DNA of 64,000 nt, from assembly GCF_029919115.1 (NCBI RefSeq), contig NZ_CP123990.1, positions 2,232,001-2,296,000 of the forward strand. Direction: 5' to 3'. Positions 53,326 through 62,538 of this stretch are shown here, one piece after another. A program made the translations under genes and the position numbers. This DNA comes from Variovorax paradoxus. GTDB lineage: Bacteria > Pseudomonadota > Gammaproteobacteria > Burkholderiales > Burkholderiaceae_C. Below the pieces are notes generated by a model. The model made no database searches and was not told where the DNA came from. It worked only from the letters and a program-made list of their open reading frames with translations. The number at the start of each line of letters is the position of its first letter. Within the stretch, counting starts at the first letter, position 1.

Positions 53326-53346
53326 GCAAAACTAGAAAAGTTTTGC
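53326..53346 (+). promoter_or_regulatory. 8-bp inverted repeat just before the hybrid kinase gene
   Basis: GCAAAACT-AGAAA-AGTTTTGC is a perfect eight-base inverted repeat, 17 bases before the ATG at 53364. It could be an operator or a leader hairpin. The gene has no clear ribosome binding site, which this structure might influence. Confidence 0.5.
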
Positions 53347-53363
53347 TTACAAATCTCGCCTTA

Positions 53364-56300
53364 ATGAAAACTCCGACCGCGATCGACCCCGATGATTTCG
53401 ACCGCCTGCTGAGCCGAAACCTGAAACTGCCGTTGCTCGGAGGCCTGATCGGCGCCCTGGTGTTCGTTGGCCTGATCGTCTATCTGCTGTCGACCATCGG
53501 CGCGGTCGAGCACTCGGACCGCGTGACGCGCAGCGCAAGCGAGCTGCAGCGGCGCAGCATCGATATGGAAACCGGGCTGCGCGGTTTTCTCATTACGGGC
53601 GACGAGAGCTTTCTGGAGCCCTACCAAACCGCCTTGCCAAGAATCAAGGGTGAGATCGACTCGCTGCGCAAGCTGGTTTCGGACAACCGGCAGCAGCTGG
53701 AGCGGCTGGAGCGCATAGACGCCATCCAGCAGGACTGGAATGAATATGCCCGCGGCCTGATTGCCGTGCGCAAGACCGGCGCCGACTACCAGCAGGCGGT
53801 GCGGCAAGGCCGCGGCAAGCAGCTGAGCGATGCCATGCGCGCCGAGTTCGCGGGGTTTATCGAGACCGAACAGGGCTTGCGTTTTCAGCGCAGCGAACAG
53901 GCCAACCGCACGAGCTGGCTGGTGGTGGGCACGTTCCTGCTGTTCACGCTGCTGTTCACCGGCCTGGTGGCGTACTTCGGCCGGCGGCAGCTGATGCGGC
54001 TTTCGGACAGCTACGACGTGGTGCTGCAGGAGCAAGCCGCGCATGCCGATCGGCTGGCGCAGCAAGCGTGGCTGCGCAGTGCGCAAACAGAGCTGGTGGG
54101 CGACCTGGTGGGCGAACTGAGCGCCAACGACCTGGGCCGCAAGGTCCTGGCCTTTTGCTCGCGTCACCTGGGCAGCGCCGTGGGTGCGCTGTATGTTCGC
54201 GAACGGGACGGGTCGCTGCGCCGCGCGGCGAGCTATGGCTTCTCGATGGAGGCGGAGGCCTCGCCGCAAGTGTTCTCCCCCACCCAGAGCCTGATCGGCC
54301 AGGCTGCGGCGGAGCGGCGGCGCATGCTCATCGAGCCGATCCGGGCGGACTACCTGAAGGTGAATTCGGGCCTGGGCGAAATGGCGCCCTCGGCCGTGCT
54401 GCTGATGCCGGTGTCGAGCAACGGCGTTGTCAACGGCGTGGTCGAGCTGGGCCTTCCGGCCGCGCCCGATTCGCGCGCCAACGAACTGCTCGACCTGGTG
54501 GGCGAAGACATCGGCGACTCGCTGGCAGCAGCCCGCTATCGCGAACAGCTGCAGGACGCGCTGGCCGAAACGCAGCAGCTCAACGAAGAGCTGCAAGTGC
54601 AGCAGGAAGAACTGCGCACCGCCAACGAGGAGCTCGAAGAGCAATCGCGCGCGCTGCGGGCTTCGCAGGCCATGCTTGAAAACCAACAGGCCGAGCTGGA
54701 ACAGACCAACAGCCAGCTTTCCGAGCGCACCGAGGCGCTGGACCAGCGCAACGCCGCCCTGCGCCGGGTGCAGCGCGACCTGGAAGACCGCGCCGACGAG
54801 CTGCAGCGGGCAAGCCGCTACAAATCGGAGTTTCTGGCCAACATGTCGCACGAACTGCGCACGCCTCTCAACAGTGCGCTCATCCTTGCGAAGCTGCTCG
54901 GCGACAACCCGCAGGGCAACCTGAGCCCGGAGCAGGTGAAGTTCGCCGAATCGATCTATTCGTCGGGCAACGACCTGTTGACGCTCATCAACGACATCCT
55001 GGACATCTCCAAGGTCGAGGCGGGCAAGCTGGAGATCGTGGTCGAGAACGTGGCGCTCGACAAACTCGCGCAAAGCCTGGAGAGTACCTTCAAGCCCGTG
55101 GCCGCCGAAAAGCGGCTGGCTTTCAGGCTGGAAATGCGCCCGGGCACGCCGCCCCTGCTGGTGACCGACCGGCACCGGGTCGAGCAGATCCTGAAGAACC
55201 TGCTCTCCAACGCAATCAAGTTCACCGACAGCGGCGAGGTGGCGCTAGTGGTTTCCGCCGCGCCGGACGGCGGTGCGGTCTTCGCGGTTTCGGATTCGGG
55301 CATCGGCATTGCACCCGACCAGCAAGCACTGATCTTCGAAGCCTTTCACCAGGCCGACGGCACCACCAGCCGCCGCTATGGCGGCACGGGCCTGGGCCTT
55401 TCGATTTCGCGCGACCTCACGGGGCTGCTAGGCGGCACGCTCGCGGTGCAGAGCCAGCCTGGGCAGGGCAGCACCTTCACGCTGCAGTTGCCGGCCGTGG
55501 CGCCGCAGGGCTTGCAAGAGCCGGCCCCGGCTCCCGCCAAAGCGGCAGCCGTGCAGGCCCCCTCTCCCATTGCTTTCACAGGACACTCGCCGCCGGTGGC
55601 CCCGGGGCCGCACGGCGCCGTGCCGCCACCGCTTTTTGCCGACGACCGCGAGCTGCCGCGCGACCAGGTGCGCCGGGTGCTCGTGATCGAGGACGAGCCG
55701 CAGTTCGCGCACATCCTCTACGACCTGGCGCACGAGCTTGGCTACCGCTGCCTGGTGGCGCACGGTGCCGCCGACGGCTTTGAATTGGCGCAGCAGTTTG
55801 TGCCCGATGCAATCCTCCTCGACATGCGGCTGCCCGACAGCACCGGCCTGGACGTTCTGCAGCGCCTGAAGGATTCGCCGAAGACGCGCCACATTCCGAT
55901 CCATGTGGTGTCGGCCGCCGACAACGCACAGGCCGCCGCGCTGCACATGGGCGCCATCGGCTATGCGCAGAAGCCGGCCACGCGCGCCGAGCTGATGCAG
56001 GTGTTCGCGAGGCTCGAAGAAAAGCTCACGCAAAAGGTCAAGACCGTGCTGCTGGTCGAAGACGATGCGCTGCAGCGCGAGAGCGTGATCCGGCTCATCG
56101 GCGACGAAGACATCGAGATCATTGCCGTGGGCTCCGGCGGAGAAGCGCTCGAGCTTTTGCGCAGGCGGGTGTTCGACTGCATGATCACCGACCTGCACCT
56201 GCCCGACATGCAGGGCAGCGAGTTGCTCAAGCAGATGGCGGCCGAAGAAATCGTCTCGTTCCCGCCGGTGATCGTCTACACCGGGCGCAACCTCACGCGC

Positions 56301-56855
56301 GACGAAGAGGCCGAACTGCAGCGCTATTCGCGCTCGATCATCATCAAGGGCGCCCGTTCGCCGGAGCGGCTGCTCGACGAGGTCACGCTGTTCCTGCACA
56401 AGGTGGAAGCCGAGCTTTCGAGCGAGCGCCAGGGCATGCTCAAGGCCGCGCGCGGGCGCGACCGCATCTTCGAGGGCCGCACCATCCTGCTGGTGGACGA
56501 CGACGTGCGCAACATCTTCGCGCTGACGAGCGCACTGGAGCAGCGCGGCGCCGCGGTCGAGATCGGCCGCAACGGCCGCGAGGCGCTCGAAAAACTCGCC
56601 CACGTGCGCGAGATCGACCTGGTACTGATGGACGTGATGATGCCGGAGATGGACGGCCTGGAAGCCACGCGCCGCCTGCGCGCCGACCCGCGCTTCGACA
56701 AGCTGCCCGTGATCGCGATTACCGCCAAGGCCATGAAGGACGATCGCGAGCAGTGCCTGGCAGCGGGCGCCAGCGACTACCTGGCCAAGCCTGTGGATTT
56801 GGAGCGCCTGTTCTCGCTCTTGCGCGTGTGGCTGCCGAAAATGGAGCGGCTGTGA
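53364..56855 (+). CDS. hybrid sensor histidine kinase with three receiver domains
   Basis: The 1163-residue protein has a membrane helix (residues 20-43), a CHASE3 periplasmic domain (45-175), a second helix (190-212), a GAF domain (250-395), a long coiled coil (395-490), HisKA with phosphorylated H496 (MSHELRTPLN) and a HATPase (DSGIGI, GGTGLGLSIS). Three receivers follow, near 773 (VLVIEDEPQ), 896 (VLLVEDDAL) and 1041 (ILLVDDDVRN). It is the first gene of a coupled CheR-CheB operon and should pass phosphate between its own and neighbouring receivers. The signal is unknown. Confidence 0.93.
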   Translation: MKTPTAIDPDDFDRLLSRNLKLPLLGGLIGALVFVGLIVYLLSTIGAVEHSDRVTRSASELQRRSIDMETGLRGFLITGDESFLEPYQTALPRIKGEIDSLRKLVSDNRQQLERLERIDAIQQDWNEYARGLIAVRKTGADYQQAVRQGRGKQLSDAMRAEFAGFIETEQGLRFQRSEQANRTSWLVVGTFLLFTLLFTGLVAYFGRRQLMRLSDSYDVVLQEQAAHADRLAQQAWLRSAQTELVGDLVGELSANDLGRKVLAFCSRHLGSAVGALYVRERDGSLRRAASYGFSMEAEASPQVFSPTQSLIGQAAAERRRMLIEPIRADYLKVNSGLGEMAPSAVLLMPVSSNGVVNGVVELGLPAAPDSRANELLDLVGEDIGDSLAAARYREQLQDALAETQQLNEELQVQQEELRTANEELEEQSRALRASQAMLENQQAELEQTNSQLSERTEALDQRNAALRRVQRDLEDRADELQRASRYKSEFLANMSHELRTPLNSALILAKLLGDNPQGNLSPEQVKFAESIYSSGNDLLTLINDILDISKVEAGKLEIVVENVALDKLAQSLESTFKPVAAEKRLAFRLEMRPGTPPLLVTDRHRVEQILKNLLSNAIKFTDSGEVALVVSAAPDGGAVFAVSDSGIGIAPDQQALIFEAFHQADGTTSRRYGGTGLGLSISRDLTGLLGGTLAVQSQPGQGSTFTLQLPAVAPQGLQEPAPAPAKAAAVQAPSPIAFTGHSPPVAPGPHGAVPPPLFADDRELPRDQVRRVLVIEDEPQFAHILYDLAHELGYRCLVAHGAADGFELAQQFVPDAILLDMRLPDSTGLDVLQRLKDSPKTRHIPIHVVSAADNAQAAALHMGAIGYAQKPATRAELMQVFARLEEKLTQKVKTVLLVEDDALQRESVIRLIGDEDIEIIAVGSGGEALELLRRRVFDCMITDLHLPDMQGSELLKQMAAEEIVSFPPVIVYTGRNLTRDEEAELQRYSRSIIIKGARSPERLLDEVTLFLHKVEAELSSERQGMLKAARGRDRIFEGRTILLVDDDVRNIFALTSALEQRGAAVEIGRNGREALEKLAHVREIDLVLMDVMMPEMDGLEATRRLRADPRFDKLPVIAITAKAMKDDREQCLAAGASDYLAKPVDLERLFSLLRVWLPKMERL

Positions 56856-57718
56856 CCTCCACCGCTCCGCCTTCGTCCCTGCCGGCTTCCCCGCCCTCCC
56901 CGTTGAGCAACACGGAGATCGAGCTGCGGCTGCTGATGGAGGCCATCTACCTCAAATACAGCTACGACTTTCGAAACTACACCGTCGCGTCGCAGAAGCG
57001 CCGCGTGCTGCATGCGCTGGCGCAGCTCGGGCTGCCGAGCATTTCGGCGCTGCAGGAAAAAGTGCTGCGAGACCCCGCCCTGTTCGGCCGGCTGCTGCAA
57101 TACCTGACGATTCCGGTGAGCGAGATGTTTCGCGACCCGGCCTATTTTCTGGCGCTGCGCCAGCATGTGGTGCCCATCTTGCACACCTACCCTTCGGTGA
57201 AGGTGTGGGTGGCGGGTTGCAGCACGGGCGAAGAGGTGTTTTCGCTAGCGATCTTGCTGAGGGAAGAAGGCCTGCTCTCGCGCACGCAGATCTATGCCAC
57301 CGACATCAATCCCGCCTCGCTCGAAAAGGCGCGGCAGGGCATCTTTCCGATCGAGGCGGTGCGCGGGTACACGGCCAACTACCAGCGCGCGGGCGGGCGC
57401 AGTTCTTTCTCCGACTACTACACGGCCGCCTACGAGGCCGCCCGCTTCGACCCATCGCTGTGCGCCGACGTCATCTTTGCCGACCACAGCCTGGCAACGG
57501 ACAGCGTGTTTGCCGAGACGCAGCTGGTGTCTTGCCGCAATGTGCTCATCTATTTCAACCGCGAACTGCAAGACCGCGCGCTGGGCCTGTTCCACGAATC
57601 GCTCTGCCACCGTGGGTTTCTTGGGCTGGGTGCAAAGGAAAGCATCGATTTTTCGAGCTACTCGCAACGCTTCGATGCGCATTCGCAGCCGGAGCGCATC
57701 TACCGCAAGGCCACATGA
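56852..57718 (+). CDS. CheR-type protein-glutamate methyltransferase
   Basis: CheR methylates glutamates in chemoreceptors with SAM. The 288-residue protein has the N-terminal helical domain (EIELRLLMEAIYLKYSYDF), the SAM motif VAGCSTGEEVFSLA, ATDINPASL and RNVLIYF. The GTG start overlaps the kinase stop. Because no receptor or CheA is encoded nearby, the target may be non-chemotactic; such CheR-CheB pairs linked to hybrid kinases are known in Proteobacteria. Confidence 0.92.
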   Translation: MTSTAPPSSLPASPPSPLSNTEIELRLLMEAIYLKYSYDFRNYTVASQKRRVLHALAQLGLPSISALQEKVLRDPALFGRLLQYLTIPVSEMFRDPAYFLALRQHVVPILHTYPSVKVWVAGCSTGEEVFSLAILLREEGLLSRTQIYATDINPASLEKARQGIFPIEAVRGYTANYQRAGGRSSFSDYYTAAYEAARFDPSLCADVIFADHSLATDSVFAETQLVSCRNVLIYFNRELQDRALGLFHESLCHRGFLGLGAKESIDFSSYSQRFDAHSQPERIYRKAT

Positions 57719-58320
57719 AGCCGACCGCACCTCAACCCCCGGAGCGGCGCGTCGAAGCCGTGGTGCTTGGCGCATCCGCGGGCGGCATCGAGGCGTTGTT
57801 CACGCTGCTGAATGGCCTTCCGCCGTCATGGAGCCTGCCCGTGGTGATCGTGCTGCACGTGCCCGAAAACCACGAGAGCCACCTGCCCCAGATCTTTGCC
57901 GACCGCCTGCACCTGCCTGTGCACGAGGCTGCGGACAAGATGCCGCTCGCGGCCGGGCATGTGTACTTCGCACCGCCTGGCTATCACCTGTCGATCGAGC
58001 GCGACCGGCGGTTTTCGCTCAGCTGTGAGCCGCCGGTGCATTTTTCGCGGCCCTCGATCGACGTACTGATGAGTTCGGCCGCCGACGCCTACGGCCCTGC
58101 GCTTGCCGGCATGCTGCTTACCGGCGCGAACGAAGACGGCGCCGAAGGACTCCAACGCATTCAGCAGGCCGGCGGCATCACAGCCGTTCAGGACCCCAAC
58201 GAAGCACAGATTTCCATCATGCCCCAAGCGGCCATTGCCTTGCATTCCCCTGATCACGTGCTACCCCTGCGCGAGCTTCGCGCATTGCTCTTGCAACTGG
58301 AGTCCGCCCATGCCCATTGA
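57715..58320 (+). CDS. CheB-type protein-glutamate methylesterase (catalytic domain only)
   Basis: This 201-residue protein is only the esterase domain; the receiver that normally controls CheB is missing. The triad is Ser in LGASAGGIEAL, His in IVLHVPENH and Asp in GANEDGAEG. Its ATG overlaps the CheR stop (ATGA) and its end overlaps the next gene by 11 bases. Control might come from the separate receiver domains in this operon. Confidence 0.92.
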   Translation: MKPTAPQPPERRVEAVVLGASAGGIEALFTLLNGLPPSWSLPVVIVLHVPENHESHLPQIFADRLHLPVHEAADKMPLAAGHVYFAPPGYHLSIERDRRFSLSCEPPVHFSRPSIDVLMSSAADAYGPALAGMLLTGANEDGAEGLQRIQQAGGITAVQDPNEAQISIMPQAAIALHSPDHVLPLRELRALLLQLESAHAH

Positions 58321-59530
58321 CGTCGAGAGCAAGTTGCTGATCGTCGATGACCTGCCAGAAAACCTTCTTGCGCTCGAGGCCCTGATTCGCGGCCCCGGGC
58401 GCGCGGTGTACCGCGCAACTTCGGCCGAGGAAGCGCTTGCGCTGCTGCTCGACCACGAGTTTGCGCTGGCCATTCTCGATGTGCAGATGCCCGGCATGAA
58501 CGGCTTCGAGCTGGCCGAGCTCATGCGCGGCACGGAGCGCACGCGGCACATTCCCATCATCTTTGTGAGCGCGGCGGGCCGCGAGCTCAACTACGCCTTC
58601 CAGGGCTATGAAAGCGGCGCAGTCGACTTCCTGCACAAGCCGCTCGACCCGCATGCGGTCACGAGCAAGGTCAACGTGTTCGTCGACCTGCACCGCCACC
58701 GCAAGGCGCTCGGCCAGGAGATGGAAAAGCTCGCTGCCGCCAACCACAAGCAGGAAGAACTGGTGCAGCAGCTGCGGCATACGCAGCGGGAGCTGGAGCG
58801 TGCGGTGCAGATGCGAGACGATTTCATGTCGATGGTTTCGCACGAGCTGCGCACGCCACTCAACACCCTTTACCTCGAAACGCAGCTGCGGCAGCTGCAT
58901 GTGGCCAAGGGCAACCTGGAGTCGTTTGCAGCGGACCGCCTGCCCTCGATGATCGAACGCGACCAGCGGCAGATACGCAACATGGTGCGGCTGATCGACG
59001 ACATGCTCGACGTGACGCGCATGCGAAGGGACGCGCTGTCGATACAGCCCAAGTCGGTAGACCTGGCCGCCCTTGCACGGGCCGTGGTGGAAGGCCTGCG
59101 GCAGCAGGCGGAAGCCGCAGGCTCGGTGATTGCGCTCGAAGCGCCGGGCGAGCTGCGCGGTGTGTGGGACGAGTTCCGCATCGAGCAGGTGCTGACCAAC
59201 CTGCTGACCAACGCGCTGCGCTACGGCCGCGGCAAACCTGTCGAGATGATGCTGGGCCAGGCCGACGGCACGGCGCGCATCACCGTGCGCGACCAGGGGA
59301 TCGGCATTGCGCCGGAAGACCAGCAACGCATCTTCGAGCAGTTCGAGCGCACCGACGACAGCCGCAAGCACGCATCCGGCCTCGGCCTTGGCCTCTACAT
59401 CACGCGGCAGATCGTGTGCCTGCACAACGGCCGCATCGAGGTGGAGAGTACGCCGGGCGAAGGGGCGCTGTTCCGCGTCGAACTGCCGCTGGAGGCCGTC
59501 GCCGCGACTGCGGCGCCAACGCAGGCGTAG
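58310..59530 (+). CDS. response regulator-histidine kinase hybrid
   Basis: The 406-residue soluble protein has an N-terminal receiver (residues 8-125; LLIVDDLPENL, AILDVQMPGMNG, HKPLD), a coiled coil, HisKA with H178 (MVSHELRTPLN) and a HATPase (DQGIGIAPED, GLGLGLYITRQIV). No sensor or membrane domain is present, so input comes through the receiver, perhaps phosphorylated by the hybrid kinase of the same operon. Confidence 0.92.
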   Translation: MPIDVESKLLIVDDLPENLLALEALIRGPGRAVYRATSAEEALALLLDHEFALAILDVQMPGMNGFELAELMRGTERTRHIPIIFVSAAGRELNYAFQGYESGAVDFLHKPLDPHAVTSKVNVFVDLHRHRKALGQEMEKLAAANHKQEELVQQLRHTQRELERAVQMRDDFMSMVSHELRTPLNTLYLETQLRQLHVAKGNLESFAADRLPSMIERDQRQIRNMVRLIDDMLDVTRMRRDALSIQPKSVDLAALARAVVEGLRQQAEAAGSVIALEAPGELRGVWDEFRIEQVLTNLLTNALRYGRGKPVEMMLGQADGTARITVRDQGIGIAPEDQQRIFEQFERTDDSRKHASGLGLGLYITRQIVCLHNGRIEVESTPGEGALFRVELPLEAVAATAAPTQA

Positions 59531-59606
59531 GCGCCCTCCTACTGCATGCCGTGCAATTGGCCGGGATACTGTGAGGTTCGCCCTAGCTGATGGAAAGCGT
59601 GCCACT

Positions 59607-59966
59607 GTGAATGTGCTGATCGTCGACGACAACCAGGCCGCGGCCGACCTGCTGCAGGAACTGCTGACCCTGCAGGACCATACCGCCCGCTGCACCTACA
59701 CGGCGCAGCAGGCCATGGACGCGGCCAAGGCGGAGCACTTCGATGCAGCGCTCATCGACCTGACCCTGCCCGATTTTCCGGGTACCGAGGTGGCGCGGCG
59801 CTTGCGCTCCGAGGCCTCGGAAGGCGCCCCGCGGCTGCTGGTGGCCATTTCGGGTTTTTCAGCAGAAGACGCGGCCGGCGCCTCGGCGCGGAACCTTTTC
59901 GACCACCATCTTCAAAAGCCGATCGATTTCGGCCAGCTCGCCGCGATTCTTTCCGCGCCGCAGTAG
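59607..59966 (+). CDS. single-domain response regulator
   Basis: The 119-residue protein is one receiver domain: acidic pair in LIVDDNQAAA, phosphorylated Asp in ALIDLTLPDF, and Lys in LQKPIDFG. There is no output domain, so it probably relays phosphate or binds a partner. The GTG at 59607 is the best start; no strong ribosome binding site is seen. It closes the operon and ends four bases before the convergent cyclase gene. Confidence 0.85.
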   Translation: MNVLIVDDNQAAADLLQELLTLQDHTARCTYTAQQAMDAAKAEHFDAALIDLTLPDFPGTEVARRLRSEASEGAPRLLVAISGFSAEDAAGASARNLFDHHLQKPIDFGQLAAILSAPQ

Positions 59967-59970
59967 GTTT

Positions 59971-60918
59971 TCAGCGCCGGGCGGTGCCCGGCGACAGCAG
60001 CATTTCGGTGCCGGCCATCTTGAAGGCAATGGTAGGCGCGGTGAAATCGCTCAGCGATGCGCCAAGGCCGATCTCGCCGCTGCCGTGCAAAACGCATTCT
60101 TCGCGCCGCAGCGCAATTTCGTTGCTCGGCCCGCCGTTGCCATGAAACCGCACCCAGGTGCCGTAGGTGCTGAGATCGGTCAGCACGCAACTGCCCTGCC
60201 GCAGCTCAATGCGCGCGTGCAGGCGTGAAACGCGCGGGTCGTTGACCACGAACTGCGCGTCATTCACGCGGCCAAGGTGAATTGGCAACTCTTCGGTGCG
60301 AAACATGGAGCGCACGTCAAGCCACGCAAGCTCGATCTGGCCGAACGAAGAATCAGGCAGGCGCATGGGCATGAGTGCGGCCGGCACGGTGAGGAACGAG
60401 GTCACCTCCTCCTGCCAGTCGATGCGGTGGACGGCCGACATTTCACTTCGGCCGCGAATGGTGATGAGGCCCAGGTCGCGGTGCCGCACGCCGACCTCGC
60501 GCAGCTGCGAAATCACGGCGTCGGTGGCCCAGATCTGGCCGGGCCCGGCCAGGTCGCTCAGCCGCGAGGCCAGGTTGACCGCGTCACCGAAACAGTCGCC
60601 TTCCACCTCGAGCACTTCGCCGCTTGCCACGCCAATCTGCAACGCCATGCGCAGCGGTGCCGGCCAGGCCACCAGGCGCTTCTGGTGATAGCGCTGAAGT
60701 TCGATGACCGCATGCGTAGCCGCGGCGGCGTTCGAGAAAATGGCAAACACGCCGTCGCCCAGCGACTTGACCACCCTGCCGCCGTGCGCCTGGCAAATGC
60801 TGCCGATCCATTGGGTGAGCCGCGTCACCGTCTCGGTGGCGCGCGCGTTTCCCATGGCTTCAAAAACCCGGGAGCTTCCAGTCAGGTCGGCAAAAACGAC
60901 GGTGGAATTCACATCCAT
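59971..60918 (-). CDS. class III adenylate/guanylate cyclase with FHA domain
   Basis: Residues 1-170 are a class III cyclase: metal aspartates in VVFADLTGSS and KSLGDGVFAIF, and the Asn-Arg pair in GDAVNLASRLSDLAG. Residues 215-300 are a forkhead-associated domain with HLGRVND, VSRLHARIE and LTDLSTYGTWV, which binds phosphothreonine. The fusion implies that a protein kinase signal places or activates the cyclase. The ATG at 60918 (MDVNSTVVFAD) is chosen over one 14 codons upstream. A kinase-phosphatase protein is encoded at 8985, but no link can be shown. Confidence 0.9.
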   Translation of the reverse strand: MDVNSTVVFADLTGSSRVFEAMGNARATETVTRLTQWIGSICQAHGGRVVKSLGDGVFAIFSNAAAATHAVIELQRYHQKRLVAWPAPLRMALQIGVASGEVLEVEGDCFGDAVNLASRLSDLAGPGQIWATDAVISQLREVGVRHRDLGLITIRGRSEMSAVHRIDWQEEVTSFLTVPAALMPMRLPDSSFGQIELAWLDVRSMFRTEELPIHLGRVNDAQFVVNDPRVSRLHARIELRQGSCVLTDLSTYGTWVRFHGNGGPSNEIALRREECVLHGSGEIGLGASLSDFTAPTIAFKMAGTEMLLSPGTARR

Positions 60919-60960
60919 GCTGTTGGGGAGAGCTCGAAGGCAGCAGTTGCTGGTGCCCAC

Positions 60961-61216
60961 ACATTAACGGCCTGTTGACGGATCGACGCGTGGTACGAGC
61001 CTGTTAACCCCATTTCTGTGCACTGAACTTGTACGACCGTCCGCAGGATGACATTTATTTTTACAACTTTCGTAGTCAAACACCAACGACGTTCTTATCT
61101 GAATCGTAAAGTGTGTTGTTTGCAAACAAGAAACACTGTTTCAGAACTTGTTAATCGTCGGACTGAGGCTTAAGGTAGCAACCGTCCTTGCTTCCGGCAA
61201 TACGCTTTTAGTCCTC
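60961..61216. other. AT-rich intergenic region with palindromes
   Basis: This 256-base stretch is much richer in A and T than the rest. It contains the perfect palindrome TTGTTTGCAAACAA (61116-61129) and, directly after it, GAAAC-ACT-GTTTC (61130-61142). It lies between divergent starts (cyclase and the small protein at 61217), so promoters and operators are expected here. No gene or RNA is recognised. Confidence 0.55.
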
Positions 61217-61555
61217 ATGCTGACTTTTCGTCGCTTTTTTCGCTTCTTCGGAATTCCCGGTTTCGGGTCTCCCCGAATGGGAGAAAACCAGTTGGGAAGA
61301 ATCCGCTCGGCCATGCTGTCTGTGCTGCAGGCGCACGGAGGCCATTCGGTACAGCGCGTTGCACAGCGCGTGCGGTTTGCGGCCGACGTGGAGTCGCTCT
61401 GGTATTTGCGCCAGGACGTGATGGTTGCGCTGAGCGCCATCGATGGCGAAGCCGCTGCCCGCCGCCAGATGAAAGCCATCAACAGCATGTTCGAAGGCGG
61501 CCTGCCGGGCTCGATGGGCCCGCGCGCGCACCAGCGCTTTACGCAGCACCAATAA
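61217..61555 (+). CDS. small conserved-looking hypothetical protein
   Basis: The ATG at 61217 gives 112 residues (MLTFRRFFRFFGIPG). After an aromatic, basic start the protein is helical, with QRVAQRVRFAADVESLWYLRQDVM and MKAINSMFEGGLPGSMGPR. No family is recognised. The codon use fits a coding gene, and the upstream AT-rich region could hold its promoter. The frame continues open to 61148 with a less likely start. Confidence 0.6.
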   Translation: MLTFRRFFRFFGIPGFGSPRMGENQLGRIRSAMLSVLQAHGGHSVQRVAQRVRFAADVESLWYLRQDVMVALSAIDGEAAARRQMKAINSMFEGGLPGSMGPRAHQRFTQHQ

Positions 61556-61575
61556 CAGCGCCGGCGTCTGCTGGC

Positions 61576-62538
61576 TCAATGCGCGTGGCCGTGCGCGTGA
61601 TGCGCATCGTGGGCATGCGCGTGCCGATGGCCCCAGACCATGAAGACATCGCGCCCCTGGGCGGCCAGTTCCACCTTGGCGCCCACAGGCAGCAGCACCT
61701 TGGTCTGCACATGCCCGAAGGGCAGCCCCGTGAGCACAGGCACCTTGAGCGTTGCGCGCAACCTGTCGACCACTGAATCGAAGCCGAAACCGCGGTCGTA
61801 GCCCGGCACCTTGCGCATGCCGGTGAACTGGCCAAACACGATGACGCGCTGCTTTGCCAGCACGCCAGCCATGCGCAGCTGGTCGAGCATGCGCTCGATG
61901 CGGTACGGATGCTCGTTGGTGTCCTCGATGAAAAGCACCCCTTTATCCACCTGCGGGAAATAAGGCGTTCCGAGCAGGCTGGTCAGCACGCAAAGGTTGC
62001 CGCCCCAGAGGGTGGCGTCGTGCACGGGCTTGAGCTTCAGCCCGGCGTCGCGCACCGGCATGCGCCAGCCGGTGCCTTCGCCCTGCCCGCTCACCAGGTC
62101 GTCGAAGCAGGCTTCCATGATGTCGTCGGCACCGCCTTCGGCGCCGAAGTCTTCGCCCACCGCAGGGCCGGCCCAGGTGACGGCGCCGGTCTTGACGTAC
62201 AGCGCGTTCTGCAGGGCCGTGAAGTCGCTCAGGCCCACGAATTCGGTTCCGCGCTGGATCGCCTTGGCCACGGCCCTGTAGGGGATGGCGTCGAGGATGC
62301 GCGTGAGCCCGTAGCCGCCGCGCGCAATCAATGCAATGTCGGCACCGCTGGCGGCGGCACGGCTGATCGACGCGAGGCGTGTTGCGTCGTCGCCCGCAAA
62401 GCGCTGGTGCACGGCAAGTGCGGCCTCGTCGACTTCGACTTCATAGCCCAGGGCCTTGAGTCTTTTCACACCGCGGCGAAAGGCGGCCTTGTCGCGAATC
62501 GCGCTGGAGGGGGAATAGATGTAGATGTGTTTGGTCAC
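61576..62538 (-). CDS. LD-carboxypeptidase (S66 family) with His-rich tail
   Basis: S66 enzymes remove the terminal D-alanine of murein tetrapeptides in cell-wall recycling. The 320-residue protein has the N-terminal IYSPSSAIRD, ALIARGGYGLTRIL, LWGGNLCVLTSLLGTPY and FIEDTNEHPYRIERML; Ser, Glu and His of the triad should lie in these. The last 17 residues (HRHAHAHDAHHAHGHAH) are a histidine-rich tail, which suggests metal binding. The GTG at 62538 overlaps the stop of the TadA fusion gene (GTGA). The frame is open far upstream but that part is inside the next gene. Confidence 0.9.
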   Translation of the reverse strand: MTKHIYIYSPSSAIRDKAAFRRGVKRLKALGYEVEVDEAALAVHQRFAGDDATRLASISRAAASGADIALIARGGYGLTRILDAIPYRAVAKAIQRGTEFVGLSDFTALQNALYVKTGAVTWAGPAVGEDFGAEGGADDIMEACFDDLVSGQGEGTGWRMPVRDAGLKLKPVHDATLWGGNLCVLTSLLGTPYFPQVDKGVLFIEDTNEHPYRIERMLDQLRMAGVLAKQRVIVFGQFTGMRKVPGYDRGFGFDSVVDRLRATLKVPVLTGLPFGHVQTKVLLPVGAKVELAAQGRDVFMVWGHRHAHAHDAHHAHGHAH

